Shown: positions 9,755 through 18,054 of the stretch, piece by piece
Layout: each line of letters begins with the position of its first letter
Position numbering within the stretch: position 1 is the stretch's first letter
The notes under the pieces: generated by a model
Told to the model about the DNA's origin: nothing
The model's database searches: none
The model's input: only the letters and a program-made list of their open reading frames with translations
Translations under genes and position numbers: made by a program
Source of the DNA: Planctomycetaceae bacterium
GTDB lineage: Bacteria > Planctomycetota > Planctomycetia > Planctomycetales > Planctomycetaceae
DNA length: 48,620 nucleotides
Assembly: GCA_019636285.1 (NCBI GenBank)
Contig: JAHBXV010000045.1
Coordinates: forward strand, 1-48,620
Reading direction: 5' to 3'

Positions 9755-10228
9755 CGATCGAGGGGGCTTTCGTCGGCAGGGTGAAACTCGAACCGTGTGG
9801 CGTTTGTCGGTTTTTCATGGATACCAGATGTGGGATTCACAGGCTTCCCGAGGCCCTAAATGATGGATTTGCTGGAAATCCCATTTCTCGAATCGTAACG
9901 TCTTGCCTGATTGCTGGCAGGAAGCCAGATCGACGATTCAGTCTCTCCCCCTGAAAGGATTCAGGCGTGCGAAGTCTGTCACACCATGTGGTCGCGAATT
10001 CAGCGGCCAGAAGCCCGGCGCGAGGTCGTTTTCTCGGTCAGGCCGATTCCCTTGTCTCCCGGGCCGCGTCTACGGACGTGATGTTCCCGACACGCTGCCA
10101 CTCATTGTCTTGAGGGCGGTCGAATGCGTCAACGCGGCGATCACGATGATCCTCCGCACGATTTCTTAGTCCCTCTCTCCATGCGTTTGCCAGACGCAGG
10201 ACTGGCACTTTTTCAAAGGAATGAACCC
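9755..10228. other. Gene-free stretch of 474 bp
   Basis: No convincing gene. It holds the 5' regions of tsaE (leftward) and of the amidotransferase-like gene (rightward). Near its right end TGCCAG (10188-10193) and CTGGCA (10202-10207) can form a short hairpin followed by five T, about 15 bases before the next start codon. This is a weak terminator or leader hairpin. No recognised riboswitch. Confidence 0.5.
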
Positions 10229-10987
10229 ATGTCGAGCAAGCCCGTCATCGCCATCAACGGTGATTTTCGTCCCGCCAAGCGAGAAGCCGGTGCGTTGAGC
10301 TGGTTCAATGCCGGCTACTACGAGTCGCTGACCGCGGCGGGTGCGTTGCCCGTCATGATTCCGCCGTATGCTTCGGATGACGACTTGACGCAACTGCTGA
10401 GCATGGTCGACGGAATCGTTCTCGCGGGCTGCACGCAGGATCTGGATCCGGTCCGTCTGGGACTTTCCCCCCATCCGCAGACTCGCCCCATGCCGGTTCG
10501 CCGGGAAGATTTCGACCGCCGGCTGTGCAAGATGGCTCGCGAAATGAAGATTCCGACCGTCGCGATCGGCTCCGGCATGCAGACCATGAATGTCGTCTGC
10601 GGCGGAACGCTGTTTCAGCACGTCACCGAGGAGGTGCCCCGCGCCCTGCATCACCGCGACCCGGTTGAAAAGCCGAATCGTCACCTGATTGAGATCGTGG
10701 AAGGGACGCGTTGCTGGGAGATATACGGGCCCGGCGAAATCCGCGTGAACAGCGACCACCATATGGCCATCAATCACCTGGCCCCGGGTTTCCAGGTTGC
10801 GGCGACGGCTTTGGATGGAGTCATTGAAGCCTACGAGTCCACTGACGAAAACTGGTTCTGCCTGGGGGTGCAATGGCATCCGGAAGACGATACGGCTTCC
10901 GCCCTCGACCTGCAGATTTTCCAGTCGCTGCTGGACGCCTGCCGCGTCACCGAGCCGGCCGTGCTGCCGCTCCGGATTGCTGCGTAA
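10229..10987 (+). CDS. Class I glutamine-amidotransferase-like (peptidase C26/PuuD family) protein, nucleophile missing
   Basis: A 252-residue protein with the fold and motifs of gamma-glutamyl-gamma-aminobutyrate hydrolases, which hydrolyse gamma-glutamyl bonds in the cytosol. NSDHHMAI and GVQWHPEDD carry the expected His217 and Glu219. The nucleophile elbow, normally G-x-C-R-G-M-Q, reads AIGSGMQTMN here, so the catalytic Cys is Gly114 and the following Arg is Ser. The expected hydrolase activity is therefore unlikely. It may bind a gamma-glutamyl ligand or have a changed reaction. ATG 10229 has AAGGA 8 bases upstream. A strong terminator follows at 11032. Confidence 0.85.
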   Translation: MSSKPVIAINGDFRPAKREAGALSWFNAGYYESLTAAGALPVMIPPYASDDDLTQLLSMVDGIVLAGCTQDLDPVRLGLSPHPQTRPMPVRREDFDRRLCKMAREMKIPTVAIGSGMQTMNVVCGGTLFQHVTEEVPRALHHRDPVEKPNRHLIEIVEGTRCWEIYGPGEIRVNSDHHMAINHLAPGFQVAATALDGVIEAYESTDENWFCLGVQWHPEDDTASALDLQIFQSLLDACRVTEPAVLPLRIAA

Positions 10988-11031
10988 CGTACGCTCAGCG
11001 ATCAACATCTAAGACCCAGATCGATGTTCAC

Positions 11032-11059
11032 GGGGGACCATTTGGTCCCCCAATTTTTT
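11032..11059 (+). terminator. Intrinsic terminator after the C26-like gene
   Basis: Nine-bp stem GGGGGACCA / TGGTCCCCC with a minimal loop, followed after AA by six T. It ends the transcript of the gene at 10229. Confidence 0.92.
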
Positions 11060-11089
11060 GCACTCTCCGTAGATTCCCGTGCGTTCTTT

Positions 11090-11209
11090 TTATGAAGATG
11101 GCTATGATTTCCGAGGGATTTATCGTATTTTTTTATAGCGTTTAGTGAGAAAGTTTATAGTTCTGTCCAATTTGGCGTCTCGGCTTGCGTTCCCGGGAGG
11201 ACCAGCCTG
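11090..11209 (+). promoter_or_regulatory. AT-rich probable promoter region of the Rrf2 gene
   Basis: A stretch at about 11095-11165 is clearly richer in A/T than its surroundings and holds two TTTATAG copies about 20 bp apart. It lies between the terminator at 11059 and the Rrf2 start, so promoter and possible autoregulatory operator are expected here. I cannot place -35/-10 boxes with confidence. Confidence 0.4.
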
Positions 11210-11671
11210 ATGTTTACACAAACCGTTGACTACGCTCTCCGGGCCATGGTGGCCTTGGCGAGCGAGCCGGAACAAAGTAAGACGACGGAAGAGCTTGCGG
11301 AAAAGACACGAGTCCCGAAGGCGTATCTGTCTAAGGTTTTACAGTCTCTGAAGCGAAGCGGGCTGATTTTCGCGCAGCGTGGCTTGGGAGGCGGGGTGCG
11401 CCTGGCTCAATCGCCGGATGACGTCACCATTCTCGCGGTGGTGAATACCGTCGATCCGATTCGACGTATTCACACCTGTCCTCTAAAAATCGCAAGTCAC
11501 GGCACGTCGCTGTGTTCCCTGCACCGGGAAGTCGATAGCGCCTTGGCCGCGCTGGAGGCGACGTTCGCCGAGAAGACGCTTGCCCAACTCCTGCCCGACG
11601 AGGCGGGCGGCAACCCGTTTTGCGAGCCCTCAGAGACCGAACTCGAGCCCCTGGTGACACTTGGGGGTTGA
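11210..11671 (+). CDS. Rrf2 family transcriptional regulator
   Basis: A 153-residue winged-helix regulator. MFTQTVDYALRAMVALA and RVPKAYLSKVLQSLKRSGL form the HTH, and RGLGGGVRLAQ is the wing. The sensor loop has Cys90 (HTCPL) and Cys102 (SLCSLH), with His105 next to the latter; Cys138 lies in the tail. Iron-sulfur members such as IscR and NsrR use three closely spaced Cys. Here only two are in the loop, so a cluster with a His or other fourth/third ligand, or a redox switch, is possible. It is not next to isc, suf or nitrosative-stress genes, so its regulon is unknown. Confidence 0.9.
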   Translation: MFTQTVDYALRAMVALASEPEQSKTTEELAEKTRVPKAYLSKVLQSLKRSGLIFAQRGLGGGVRLAQSPDDVTILAVVNTVDPIRRIHTCPLKIASHGTSLCSLHREVDSALAALEATFAEKTLAQLLPDEAGGNPFCEPSETELEPLVTLGG

Positions 11672-11959
11672 ACGTGTCGTCCGGCTCTTGGCCGTTGGGC
11701 GCTCTGGCCGGACAAAAAACGGCTGAAGTTGGCGCATTTTGCCACGATTTCTCAAACCTAGCCCCTCCGGCCTGCGTATAACCTCTACCAGTCCTTGAAA
11801 CACTCCCGGTTCTCTGGGTGCGGCGGCACCAACCTTGGTGTCGCGACTCTGTCCCCCGATGGGGAGACGATGGGAACCTGAGTCCGACGGGACCGGGTAG
11901 ACGTTTGTGCAGAGTCGATCTGGTCTCACCGGGGCTGCCGGTCGGAGGAGGAAATCACC
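11672..11959 (+). promoter_or_regulatory. Structured leader upstream of the DksA/TraR-like gene
   Basis: A TATAAC -10-like box lies at 11777-11782. The roughly 170 bases between it and the start codon can form several stems: CGGCACCAA/TTGGTGTCG (about 11822-11845), CCCC-CGAT-GGGG, and GACTC/GAGTC enclosing it. AGGAGGA directly precedes the start. Upstream, GTCCGGC (11679-11685) and GCCGGAC (11707-11713) form a hairpin just after the Rrf2 stop, but no T run follows it. No riboswitch class I know fits. Confidence 0.4.
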
Positions 11960-12421
11960 ATGGCACGACAGCAGGCACTTGCCAAACTTCACAATCGCCT
12001 GATGGTGCAACGCGATGAGTTGTTGCGCAAAATTACCGAGGAACTCGTCGAAGTTCAGCAAACAGATACCGGCATCAACGACGTTGCCGAGCAGGCTCTC
12101 CAAGACGAGCGATCCGAGCTTCACGCGCAGCTAGCCGCTCGGGAAAGCCGGGAACTCAGGGACATCGATCATGCCCTGCGTTTGATTCGTGAAGGCCGTT
12201 ACGGGGTGTGCGAGCACTGCGGGAAGTCGATTCCGGTCGCTCGACTGGAGGCGGTCCCCTTCACGGCGACATGTGTTCAGTGTCAGTCGGATCGCGAGTT
12301 GCACGGTCCTGCCCACGAGCACTTCGAAGAACACTGGGGCTCCGCGGCGGAATTCGAGCGATCGACGAGCGATTCGGAATTGTCGCTTCAGGATCTGGAC
12401 CAGGAGCCCGATCTCGACTGA
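11960..12421 (+). CDS. TraR/DksA family zinc-finger transcription factor
   Basis: A 153-residue protein of the DksA/TraR family, which enters the secondary channel of RNA polymerase and tunes initiation with ppGpp. The N-terminal coiled coil (about residues 1-78) leads to a four-Cys zinc finger C84-x2-C87 and C105-x2-C108. The coil-tip motif, D-x-x-D-x-A in DksA, appears as GINDVA, so the first acidic residue is not in its usual place. An acidic C-terminal tail follows. GGAGGAGG precedes the ATG. The stop is inside a 19-bp tandem duplication, and a strong terminator lies 70 bp downstream. Confidence 0.9.
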   Translation: MARQQALAKLHNRLMVQRDELLRKITEELVEVQQTDTGINDVAEQALQDERSELHAQLAARESRELRDIDHALRLIREGRYGVCEHCGKSIPVARLEAVPFTATCVQCQSDRELHGPAHEHFEEHWGSAAEFERSTSDSELSLQDLDQEPDLD

Positions 12422-12444
12422 GGAACCCGATCTCGACTGAGGAA
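12407..12444 (+). repeat. 19-bp tandem duplication over the stop codon
   Basis: CCCGATCTCGACTGAGGAA is repeated exactly at 12407-12425 and 12426-12444. The first copy encodes the last residues and stop of the DksA-like protein. The copies are identical, which suggests a recent event. Confidence 0.9.
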
Positions 12445-12488
12445 ATTGCGGACGCGGGCCGACGGGTCGGAGAACAAACCGAGTGCCA

Positions 12489-12525
12489 ACGGGTGCGGGA
12501 TCAAAGATCCGGCACCCGTTTTTTT
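12489..12525 (+). terminator. Intrinsic terminator after the DksA-like gene
   Basis: ACGGGTGC and GGATC pair with GATCC and GCACCCGT across one G-G mismatch, with AAA as loop, followed by seven T. This is a strong rho-independent terminator. Confidence 0.92.
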
Positions 12526-12726
12526 CGTTTCAGAATCTGTCGATTGCGAGAACTCTGGCTCTATCGCACGATCGGCCGGTCGTGGAGAATCGTTGCAATC
12601 GGACCAACGGAAAATGTGCTACCGGCGGGCCGAAATGCGGGCGATGATTGTTTCAGGTTCCCCTCGTGGAGAGGCGGTCACTTTTTTGCCAGGAGACCAG
12701 CGGGCAGGACGCGACGCGGGACCGGG

Positions 12727-13893
12727 ATGAGGTTTGCGGATATGCAACAATACCGATCGGTCGTGCTTGTCGCGGGAACCGCGCTGTTTGTCGGTTATGG
12801 GCTGGGGGCGGGAATCGTCTCATGGCCGGCTGCACGGCAGGTCGAGGCCCTCGACTCGCTGGTTGCCGAAAAGGTTTATGCGGAACTGGCGTCCGACAAA
12901 TCTCCGCTGCTCCAGGGGAGCGACTGGCTGGCGAAAGTGGCCTCGGTCACCAGTCCGAGCGTCGTGCATATTCAGAGTCAGCACCGAACGGCGGCGCGCG
13001 GTTCCGTTGAGGAAACGGGATCCGGCGTGCTCATGTCGAGCGAAAAGACGCCCGGCGTGTTCGTGGTGACCAATCGTCACGTCATTCAGGACGCCGCTCT
13101 CGCGGACATTGAGATCGCGTTGAACGACGGTCGGTTTCTGACGCCGGAACGGGTCTGGATGGACGCCGCCACCGATGTCGCCGTCATGAAGATTTCGGCA
13201 CCGAACGTCAATCCCGCGAAATGGGGCGACAGCAACCAGGTGGAAATCGGCCACATGGTGCTGGCGATGGGCAGCCCGTTTGGCCTGAGTCGTTCGGTGA
13301 CGTTTGGCATCGTGAGCGCGAAAGGGCGTCGATCGCTCAGGCTGGGCTCGGCCGATGTCATTAACCAGGACTTTATCCAGACGGACGCGGCGATCAATCC
13401 TGGGAACAGCGGCGGACCGCTGATCGACTTGCAGGGACGCGTGGTCGGCATCAATACGGCCATCGCGAGCAGCGGCGGCGGAAACGAGGGGATTGGCTTT
13501 AGTATTCCCAGTAATCTTGCCAGCCGGGTCGTCGAAGAACTCCTCGAGTATGGCGTGGTTCGCCGCGCCTATCTGGGGGTGAAGCTCGACCCGACCTACG
13601 ATGTGCGGACGGCTCGCCGGTTACGCCTCGATCGTGTTCGCGGATCTCGCGTGACCGAGGTTTATCCCAATACGCCGGCTTCACGCGCGAATCTGCGCGT
13701 CGATGACGTGGTGCTGCAATTCGACGGCGTGGACGTCCAGGATGAGAATCATCTCATCAACCTGGTGAGCCTGACGCCGGTGGGCCGTCGAGTGCGGCTC
13801 CTGGTCTGGCGGGACGGCCGCGAAGCGAGCATCGAGATTTCGCTGGCCGACCGGACCTCGTTGAGCCAGCCCTCCGGAGCGCCGCTGGAATAG
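12727..13893 (+). CDS. Trypsin-like serine protease with PDZ domain (HtrA/Deg type)
   Basis: A 388-residue envelope protease of the Deg family. An N-terminal signal-anchor (SVVLVAGTALFVGYGLGAGI) is followed by a chymotrypsin-fold domain with the triad H118 (TNRHVIQ), D150 (ATDVAVMKI) and S228 (NPGNSGGPL). One PDZ domain follows at about 300-385 (VYPNTPASRANLRVDDVVLQF). The complete triad indicates an active quality-control protease in the periplasm. Starts at 12727 and 12742 are both possible; GAGG lies about 9 bases before the second. It converges on the nucleoside-hydrolase-like gene. Confidence 0.92.
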   Translation: MRFADMQQYRSVVLVAGTALFVGYGLGAGIVSWPAARQVEALDSLVAEKVYAELASDKSPLLQGSDWLAKVASVTSPSVVHIQSQHRTAARGSVEETGSGVLMSSEKTPGVFVVTNRHVIQDAALADIEIALNDGRFLTPERVWMDAATDVAVMKISAPNVNPAKWGDSNQVEIGHMVLAMGSPFGLSRSVTFGIVSAKGRRSLRLGSADVINQDFIQTDAAINPGNSGGPLIDLQGRVVGINTAIASSGGGNEGIGFSIPSNLASRVVEELLEYGVVRRAYLGVKLDPTYDVRTARRLRLDRVRGSRVTEVYPNTPASRANLRVDDVVLQFDGVDVQDENHLINLVSLTPVGRRVRLLVWRDGREASIEISLADRTSLSQPSGAPLE

Positions 13894-13915
13894 CGGCGAG
13901 GGCTGTCTCGGTGGA

Positions 13916-14890
13916 TCACGCACGCTCGAGTCGTTTCTGAAGTTCATCGCGCAGGCGCTGCGGCTCGGTGCCGACGAGGACGTCGATGTTGTTTCGCCAC
14001 TCCGGGCGGGGGCGACGGTCGATGACCGTCATGCCGCGTGTCAGTTCGCCTTCGGTCTCGATGTCGATCGCGCAGGTCATGCGTTCGAACAGGTCGGTGT
14101 GCGTCACCGCAAGCAGGGCGACGACCTCGGGAAGGTGGACTCCTTCCACGCCCAGCCATTCGTGATGAGCACGCAGGTAGTCAGGCAGCAGCCGCGACAT
14201 CAGCCGTCCGCCCCGTGATTCCGTCGACAGGTTCAGCCGCTGGTACTGCTCGAAGGACAGCGTCAGCTTGCGACTGATGTCGAGGGGGACAAGCGTCTTG
14301 GTAGCCGGGGACCGCAGGACAGAACGAGCCGACTGGGGGTCGAAAGCAAGATTGAGTTCGGCGACCGGAGAGACGTCCCCCGGCGCGGAATAGGTGCCGC
14401 CGAGGACTACCAACCCTTTGAGCATCGACAGGAAACCCGCGTCGCGGCTTTGTGCCAGCGCGACGTTTGTCAGCGGTCCGAGCGTGAGCAGCACGATTTC
14501 GTGCGGGTGCTGATGGACCAGTTCGACGAGGAGTTTGGCAGCGTCGCGGGGATGGTGAAGATCGGCCGCCGCCGTCTGCCAGCTTCCCAGTCCGTCTGTG
14601 CCGTGCAGCCGTTGCATCTGCCGGGCAGCTTCCCCGGGAAAGCGCGACTCCAGATGGGTCTCATCGTGGACATGGAGTTCGGGAACACCGAGACGCGGGT
14701 GCTTTGGTGGGTCGATCCACTCAAGGAGGGTTTGAAGATTGCGGCCGGCCTGCCGCGCGCTGACGCATCCGGCGACTGCCGTCACCGCGACGACGTCGAG
14801 CGCCGGGTCGGCCAGCGCCAGAGCCAGCGCGACGGCGTCGCCGATTCCGGGATCGGCGTCAATAATGATCTTCTGCGCCAAAGTGGACAT
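13916..14890 (-). CDS. Nucleoside-hydrolase-like protein with altered active site
   Basis: A 324-residue protein with the inosine/uridine-preferring nucleoside hydrolase fold. The N-terminal motif reads DADPGIGDA (residues 11-19) where active enzymes have D-x-D-P-G-x-D-D, so the first Asp of the pair is Gly17. The late metal-binding motif, His-Asp-Pro in the family, reads VHLPE (H252-L253-P254), so that Asp is Leu. The central SPVAELNLAFDP segment and LLTLGPLTN are normal. Two ligand positions are thus lost, and hydrolysis of nucleosides is doubtful. ATG 14890 is chosen as family similarity starts within ten residues; a GTG at 14923 is possible. Divergent from trpD. Confidence 0.85.
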   Translation of the reverse strand: MSTLAQKIIIDADPGIGDAVALALALADPALDVVAVTAVAGCVSARQAGRNLQTLLEWIDPPKHPRLGVPELHVHDETHLESRFPGEAARQMQRLHGTDGLGSWQTAAADLHHPRDAAKLLVELVHQHPHEIVLLTLGPLTNVALAQSRDAGFLSMLKGLVVLGGTYSAPGDVSPVAELNLAFDPQSARSVLRSPATKTLVPLDISRKLTLSFEQYQRLNLSTESRGGRLMSRLLPDYLRAHHEWLGVEGVHLPEVVALLAVTHTDLFERMTCAIDIETEGELTRGMTVIDRRPRPEWRNNIDVLVGTEPQRLRDELQKRLERA

Positions 14891-15080
14891 CCTTGACGGG
14901 GGGCGTATTCCCAATCGCCACACCCGTCATGCTAGATGCGCGGCGGCAGTGGATCAACAGGCTGTTTCCCGTTTGCCAGATTCGGTTTCCGCCCGAACCC
15001 GGGGTGTGTACGCTACGTCTGCCATGCGGCCAGACCGATCTGGCGGAACAAGAGCCTGTCTTTGCGAAGCGACGGAATTC

Positions 15081-16100
15081 ATGGACCCGGTACTCGGCGA
15101 GGTGGTGCGAAGCCTGATTCGCAAGGAACCCGTTTCGGCGGAACTCATGGAGCGAGCCGTCGGCGTGGTGATGGATGGGGTGGCCGGCGACGTGGAGATC
15201 GCCAGCCTGCTGACGGCCTGGGCCGTGCATGGCGAGACGACCGCGGCGCTCCTCGGGGCAGCCCGCGCCATGCGTGCCCGCTCGACCCGGATTCCCTGTC
15301 GAACTCCCGGATTGCTGGATACCTGCGGCACGGGCGGAGACGGGCTACACACCTTCAACATCAGCACCGCGGCGGCGATTGTCGCGTCGGCCGCGGGGGC
15401 CCCGGTCGCCAAGCATGGGAACCGTAGCGTCAGCAGTTCCAGCGGATCGGCCGACGTGCTGGAGCAGTTGGGGGTCAATCTCGATCGAACACCCGAACAG
15501 GTCGCGGAATCGATCGACGCCATCGGCCTCGGTTTCTGTTTCGCGCCCCTGTTGCATGGTGCCATGAAGCATGCCGCTCCGGTCCGAAAGGCACTGGGCT
15601 TTCGCACGCTGTTTAACCTGCTCGGGCCGTTGACGAATCCCGCGGGAGCCCGTTTTCAGATCGTGGGTGCCAGTCGTGTCGAGACGGCCGGTCAACTGGC
15701 GGCTACGCTCCATGAACTGGGGGGTGTCGACGGCCTGGTGGTTTGCGGAAACGATGAACTGGACGAAGTGAGTCTGTGGGGAACCACGACGGTGTTTCGC
15801 GTGTCCAAGAGTGGAGTCGTGAGCGAAGCATGGACGGCCGAGACGTTCGGTCTTCCAGGTTGCCTTCCGACTGACATTCGAGTGGGCAGCGCGAAAGAGA
15901 GCGCGGACGTCATTCGCGGAATTCTGGAAGGGAAGTCGGGAGCCGCCCGGAACATGGTGCTAGCCAATGCGGCGGCGGCACTCGTGGCGTGTGGAAAAGC
16001 GGGAGATCCCAAGGGAGGCGTCGAAATGGCTCGTCAGGCGATCGATCTGGGACGTGCGACGACTCGGTTGCGAGAACTGGTGGAGTCCAGCCGATCGTAG
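15081..16100 (+). CDS. trpD: Anthranilate phosphoribosyltransferase
   Basis: The second step of tryptophan synthesis: anthranilate plus PRPP gives phosphoribosyl-anthranilate in the cytosol. The 339-residue protein has the usual length. It carries the PRPP-binding DTCGTGGDGLHTFNIST and KHGNRSVSSSSGSADVLE, the anthranilate-side FAPLLHGAMKHAAPVRKALG, and NLLGPLTNPA. All motifs are intact. ATG 15081 is chosen on length and family; an in-frame ATG lies at 15024 and the ribosome site is weak. No other trp gene is adjacent, so the pathway genes are scattered. Confidence 0.95.
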   Translation: MDPVLGEVVRSLIRKEPVSAELMERAVGVVMDGVAGDVEIASLLTAWAVHGETTAALLGAARAMRARSTRIPCRTPGLLDTCGTGGDGLHTFNISTAAAIVASAAGAPVAKHGNRSVSSSSGSADVLEQLGVNLDRTPEQVAESIDAIGLGFCFAPLLHGAMKHAAPVRKALGFRTLFNLLGPLTNPAGARFQIVGASRVETAGQLAATLHELGGVDGLVVCGNDELDEVSLWGTTTVFRVSKSGVVSEAWTAETFGLPGCLPTDIRVGSAKESADVIRGILEGKSGAARNMVLANAAAALVACGKAGDPKGGVEMARQAIDLGRATTRLRELVESSRS

Positions 16101-16265
16101 CGCGTCGCGATGGCGCGGGTTGCGGGAAACGGGACGGCTCCTATAATTTGCCAGGGAGGCAGGCTCCCTGCGTCACGGATGGCGATTGATGAAGATTCTG
16201 GCCAGGTCGATTCCCAACAGGGGTCGGGATGGCTGGCGGAAACAGGATTGGGTGCAAGCCGAGTC

Positions 16266-16814
16266 ATGAGAGAGTGGTTTCGCAACTTGCGGCTGGCCGT
16301 CACGACCGTCGCCACGGGGCTGTGGACGACGTTGCTGGTCGCCTTGCGAACATTCCGGCGGCGGGCTTACACCGAAACGTTCGAGTATCCGGAACTGCCC
16401 GTAACCGTGAAGCCCCGGTATCGCGGGTTTCACCGCTTCGATCTGACGACATGCATTGGCTGCGATAAATGCGCGGCTGCTTGTCCGGTCGATTGCATCT
16501 ACATCGACAAACAAAAAGCGTCGACCGGCAAGGGATTTCGGATCGATGGCTTCACGATCGACTACAGCAAGTGCATGTTCTGCGCTTTATGTGTCGACCC
16601 CTGCCCGGTGGATTGCATCTTCATGGGCTCGAATTACGACCTGAGTTGCTTCAGCCGGGATGGTTGTTCGGTTGATTTCGCCAAGTTGCCGCTGGAGGCA
16701 GCCTGGGGGCGCGCCACGCTCAATCCGACAGTCGTCGCCGGGTCGAAGGTGTTGTACGAACCTGTTTGGCTGAAAGGTGAACCCCTCGGTGACAACACCC
16801 CCTCCCACGTCTGA
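16266..16814 (+). CDS. nuoI: NADH-quinone oxidoreductase subunit I (4Fe-4S ferredoxin type)
   Basis: The peripheral-arm subunit carrying clusters N6a and N6b near the quinone site of complex I. An amphipathic N-terminal helix ([20 protein letters not shown]) is followed by [19 protein letters not shown], typical of NuoI. Two clusters are seen: Cys 63, 66, 69, 73 plus 77, and Cys 103, 106, 109, 113 plus 117. The frame is open to 16110; ATG 16266 (182 residues) is chosen because NuoI similarity starts there, with ATG 16179 as alternative. It precedes DUF2203, nuoA, nuoC and nuoD on the same strand. Confidence 0.88.
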   Translation: MREWFRNLRLAVTTVATGLWTTLLVALRTFRRRAYTETFEYPELPVTVKPRYRGFHRFDLTTCIGCDKCAAACPVDCIYIDKQKASTGKGFRIDGFTIDYSKCMFCALCVDPCPVDCIFMGSNYDLSCFSRDGCSVDFAKLPLEAAWGRATLNPTVVAGSKVLYEPVWLKGEPLGDNTPSHV

Positions 16815-17322
16815 TGAACGCCCGGCGACTCCAACCGGCACGTCCCGGCGGTCCTCGGCGACGAGAGTATTTTCCGTGGCTTCCGCCAATCGGACACTGC
16901 CGCTGGTACGGGCGATCGTGCAGGATCTCGTGACCTTGAATCGCGATGTGCATGAGCGGCAGCGAGTCTTGCGGGGGCTGGGAAAATCACGGCAGAACGA
17001 TTCCTCGATGCCAGATCCTTACGCGGAAGAAGTGCAGGAATCTCGGCGGATTCTGCGGGCCGACGAACTGCGGATGAAGGATTTCGTTCGCGAACTGTCG
17101 GAACTGGGAGTTGCCCTCCACGATGCCGACGTTGGCGCGGTCAAGTTCCCCTGTGTCATCGAGGGAAATCCGGCGTGCTATTCGTGGCAGCCAGGCGAGG
17201 CCTCGATCATTTATTGGTTGGGACCGGACGACGGATTGTCGGAGCGGCGTCCTCTTCCCGCCGTCGAACTCGAACCTCCGCGCGGAGGGGGTTACGATGC
17301 CGGTTTGCAATCCAAGGCGTGA
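16777..17322 (+). CDS. DUF2203 family protein
   Basis: A cytosolic protein of about 180 residues matching the DUF2203 pattern. It has a helical N-terminal half beginning [20 protein letters not shown] and a C-terminal part with [36 protein letters not shown] and an acidic tail. Its function is unknown. The start is uncertain: GTG 16777 overlaps the end of nuoI by 38 bp, while GTG 16789 has AAAGG about 11 bases upstream. Lying inside a run of complex I genes suggests co-transcription, but the family is not a known complex I part. Confidence 0.8.
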   Translation: MNPSVTTPPPTSDERPATPTGTSRRSSATRVFSVASANRTLPLVRAIVQDLVTLNRDVHERQRVLRGLGKSRQNDSSMPDPYAEEVQESRRILRADELRMKDFVRELSELGVALHDADVGAVKFPCVIEGNPACYSWQPGEASIIYWLGPDDGLSERRPLPAVELEPPRGGGYDAGLQSKA

Positions 17323-17437
17323 CGGCAGGAGCTTCCGTCAAAATCCGGTTGGCGGCTCGGAAACTCCTGCAAATTCAGGAAGATTTCCCACGTCCAATGG
17401 ATCTTGACGGTACTGCAGGGAAATTCTCGAGAGCCTC

Positions 17438-17980
17438 ATGAATCAGCTCGCCGGCCATCTGGTCGTCTTTGTGGTCGTGGGAGTGGCCGCGCTCGCCGCG
17501 CCGTTGGTTCTTGGCGCGCTGATTCGCCCGCGTCGCCCGACTCCGCAAAAGGGAAGCGTCTACGAATGCGGCGAGCCAACCGTCGGCTCGAGCTACATTC
17601 AGTTCGATCTCCGCTTCTACGTCGTGGCGCTGTTGTTCATCGTCTTCGACGTCGAGGTGATGTTCCTCTTTCCCTGGGGCCTGGTCTTTGGCACCGCGAC
17701 CCAGTTGGCCGATCCGTCGTTGCCGCCCGAAGTTCGCATGCAATTAACCGAGCGGCTCCTGGAGCGGCCCAACGGAATGCCCTGGCAGGGAGCTCCGATC
17801 GGTCCCGAGTCAGCGTTGGTCCTGGCATGGGTCACGTTTGCCGATGTGCTGCTCTTCTTCGCGGTGCTGATCGTCGGGTTTGCTTATCTCTGGAGCCGAG
17901 GCGATCTCGACTGGGTACGGACCGCCACCAATCGGGCATTCGTGCCGCCCGATGACGCGGACAGGGCGCTGACGTCCTGA
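17438..17980 (+). CDS. nuoA: NADH-quinone oxidoreductase subunit A
   Basis: A membrane subunit of complex I near the quinone channel. Three transmembrane helices lie at about residues 7-29, 58-82 and 122-147. The first loop carries the conserved SVYECGEPTVGSSYIQFDLRFY, and TM2 the F-D-x-E motif (IVFDVEVMFLFPW). At 180 residues it is longer than typical NuoA (about 120-150). The extra length is a polar stretch between TM2 and TM3 (about 88-118) and a longer tail. GAGAG precedes the ATG. nuoB, which normally follows nuoA, is absent, and nuoC comes next. Confidence 0.93.
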   Translation: MNQLAGHLVVFVVVGVAALAAPLVLGALIRPRRPTPQKGSVYECGEPTVGSSYIQFDLRFYVVALLFIVFDVEVMFLFPWGLVFGTATQLADPSLPPEVRMQLTERLLERPNGMPWQGAPIGPESALVLAWVTFADVLLFFAVLIVGFAYLWSRGDLDWVRTATNRAFVPPDDADRALTS

Positions 17981-18054
17981 TGGCACCGATGTTCACCCGC
18001 TGACTGACATCGGATTCCGCAGTGAATTCAGCGGTGGCGAGAAAAACGGACCTC

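Noticed and set aside
10201-10215. TGGCAC resembling a sigma-54 -24 element before the C26-like gene
   Set aside because: The GC of the -12 element is missing at the required distance.
11679-11713. Hairpin after the Rrf2 gene as a terminator
   Set aside because: The stem is followed by A, not T, on the coding strand. It was kept only as part of the leader description.
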